6,587 bases of DNA from positions 1 to 6,587 of the forward strand of contig JAKAZJ010000112.1 of assembly GCA_021826565.1 (NCBI GenBank), read 5' to 3'. This DNA comes from Pseudomonadota bacterium. GTDB taxonomy: Bacteria > Pseudomonadota > Alphaproteobacteria > Acetobacterales > Acetobacteraceae. The translations under genes and the position numbers were made by a program. The notes below the pieces were generated by a model. That model was not told the origin of the DNA. It saw only the letters and a program-made list of their open reading frames with translations, and did not search any database. Shown here piece after piece: positions 5,787-6,587 of the stretch. Numbering within the stretch: the first letter of the stretch is position 1; every line of letters starts with the position of its first letter.

Positions 5787-6587
5787 GGCTTGCCCCGGGC
5801 GCGCGCCACGGCGCGTTCCGCCAGCCCCACCAGCCCTTCGGGCGAGAACACCAGCAGCAGGATCACCGCAGTGCCGTAGATGACCAGGTAGTAATCTTTG
5901 AGGAAGCGCAGCCATTCCGGCAGCAGCACGGCCACCAGCGCACCCAGATACGGCCCCAGGAACGAGCCCGATCCGCCCACCACCACCATCAGCAGCAAGC
6001 TGAACGAAAGCGTCAGCGCGAACGGCGTCGGCTCGATATATTGCACCAGCGGCGCGAACAGCGCGCCGGCCACACCGCCCAGCGCGGCGCCGATGGCGAA
6101 AGCGAGCAGCGTGTAGTCCCGCACCACCACGCCCAGGCTGGCGGCGCGCACCGGGTTCTCGCGCAGGGCAACGAAGGCGCGGCCCCAGGGCGAGCGCAGC
6201 AGCCACCAGGCGCCGAAACTCACCGCCGCCAGCACGATCAGGCACAGCAACAGATAGCCCCGCCCGCTGGTGAATCCGGCCGGCCGGTGGATATGGTCGA
6301 TACCGTAGATACCGCCCGTCAGCCACGCCTCGTTGCGGAACACCAGAAAGGCGATGGTTGCCAGCGCCAGGGTGACGAACGCCAGGTAATGCCCCTGCAC
6401 GCGCAGCGCCGGAAACCCGAGCAGCACGCCGAGCGCAAAACACAGCCCCGCCCCCAGCGCCAAAGTGGCGCCGAACGGCCAGCCATGCGGCAGCAGGATC
6501 GCGGTGGTATAAGCTCCAACGCCAACAAAACTCGCCTGCGCCAGCGAGATCTGCCCGGCATAGCCCAGGGTCAGATTCAGCCCCGTC
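5783..6587 (-). CDS. livM: LivM-like permease of a HAAT ABC importer (5' end outside window)
   Basis: This is an inner-membrane permease that with LivH forms the substrate channel. The open frame continues to the right edge, so 267 residues are visible and roughly 35-60 N-terminal residues are missing from a family norm a little above 300. The first visible block, GLNLTLGYAGQISLAQASF followed by VGVGAYTTAIL, is the LivM hallmark. Then come a hydrophobic helix and VTLALATIAFLVFRNEAWLTGG. Next is the cytoplasmic ATPase-contact loop SPWGRAFVALRENPVRAASLGV, and further helices with GALFAPLVQYIEPTPF and VVVGGSGSFLGPYLGALV. An in-frame TTG at 6463 could be taken as a start but would delete the hallmark block, so it is internal. 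The C-terminus (ARARGKP) ends in a TGA overlapping the livG GTG. LivH and the periplasmic binding protein presumably lie beyond the right edge. Confidence 0.93.
   Translation of the reverse strand, partial: TGLNLTLGYAGQISLAQASFVGVGAYTTAILLPHGWPFGATLALGAGLCFALGVLLGFPALRVQGHYLAFVTLALATIAFLVFRNEAWLTGGIYGIDHIHRPAGFTSGRGYLLLCLIVLAAVSFGAWWLLRSPWGRAFVALRENPVRAASLGVVVRDYTLLAFAIGAALGGVAGALFAPLVQYIEPTPFALTLSFSLLLMVVVGGSGSFLGPYLGALVAVLLPEWLRFLKDYYLVIYGTAVILLLVFSPEGLVGLAERAVARARGKP

Noticed and set aside
5787..6443. Upstream extension of the livG frame making an apparent 466-residue protein
   Set aside because: It overlaps livM on the same strand in another frame. ATPase homology begins only at GTG 5786, and the extension is out-of-frame livM sequence.
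6461..6463. In-frame TTG at 6463 as the livM start
   Set aside because: The frame stays open to the window edge and encodes the conserved LivM block GLNLTLGYAGQISLAQ upstream of it, so the gene is simply cut by the window.

Overview
This is a GC-rich, gene-dense window from a proteobacterium, most likely an alphaproteobacterium of the Rhodospirillales/Acetobacteraceae kind. That placement rests only on base composition and protein character and is an inference. Six protein genes fill nearly all of it, two of them cut by the window edges. I see no RNA gene, insertion sequence, CRISPR array or phage gene.

Left part (1-2389, minus strand). Read in the direction of transcription, this is a GT4-type glycosyltransferase (2389-1157), then paaC (1149-388), then paaD (391 to the left edge). 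PaaC and PaaD belong to the ring-1,2-epoxidase of aerobic phenylacetate degradation, PaaABCE with PaaD as maturation factor, which acts on phenylacetyl-CoA. The junctions are tight: 7 bp between the glycosyltransferase and paaC, and a 4-bp GTGA overlap between paaC and paaD. The oddity is that a glycosyltransferase sits where paaA and paaB normally lie.

Middle (2390-4300). A 318-bp non-coding gap separates the glycosyltransferase from a divergent plus-strand gene (2708-4300). That gene encodes a 14-helix DHA2-family (EmrB/QacA-like) drug/proton antiporter, with no membrane-fusion partner nearby.

Right part (4310-6587, minus strand). Three overlapping genes encode part of a branched-chain-amino-acid-type (HAAT) ABC importer: livM (permease, N-terminus outside the window), livG and livF (ATPases). 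livM and livG overlap by GTGA. livG and livF overlap by 11 bp, with livF starting at TTG. The livF stop lies only 9 bp from the stop of the convergent antiporter gene. The binding protein and LivH are not in the window, so the substrate is unknown; an aromatic acid feeding the Paa pathway is possible but unproven.

Overall the window is fairly ordinary catabolic and transport DNA. The points most worth a second look are the paaAB-less glycosyltransferase-paaC-paaD arrangement, a triplicated 12-bp repeat lengthening a PaaC loop, and a short direct repeat at the glycosyltransferase/paaC junction.
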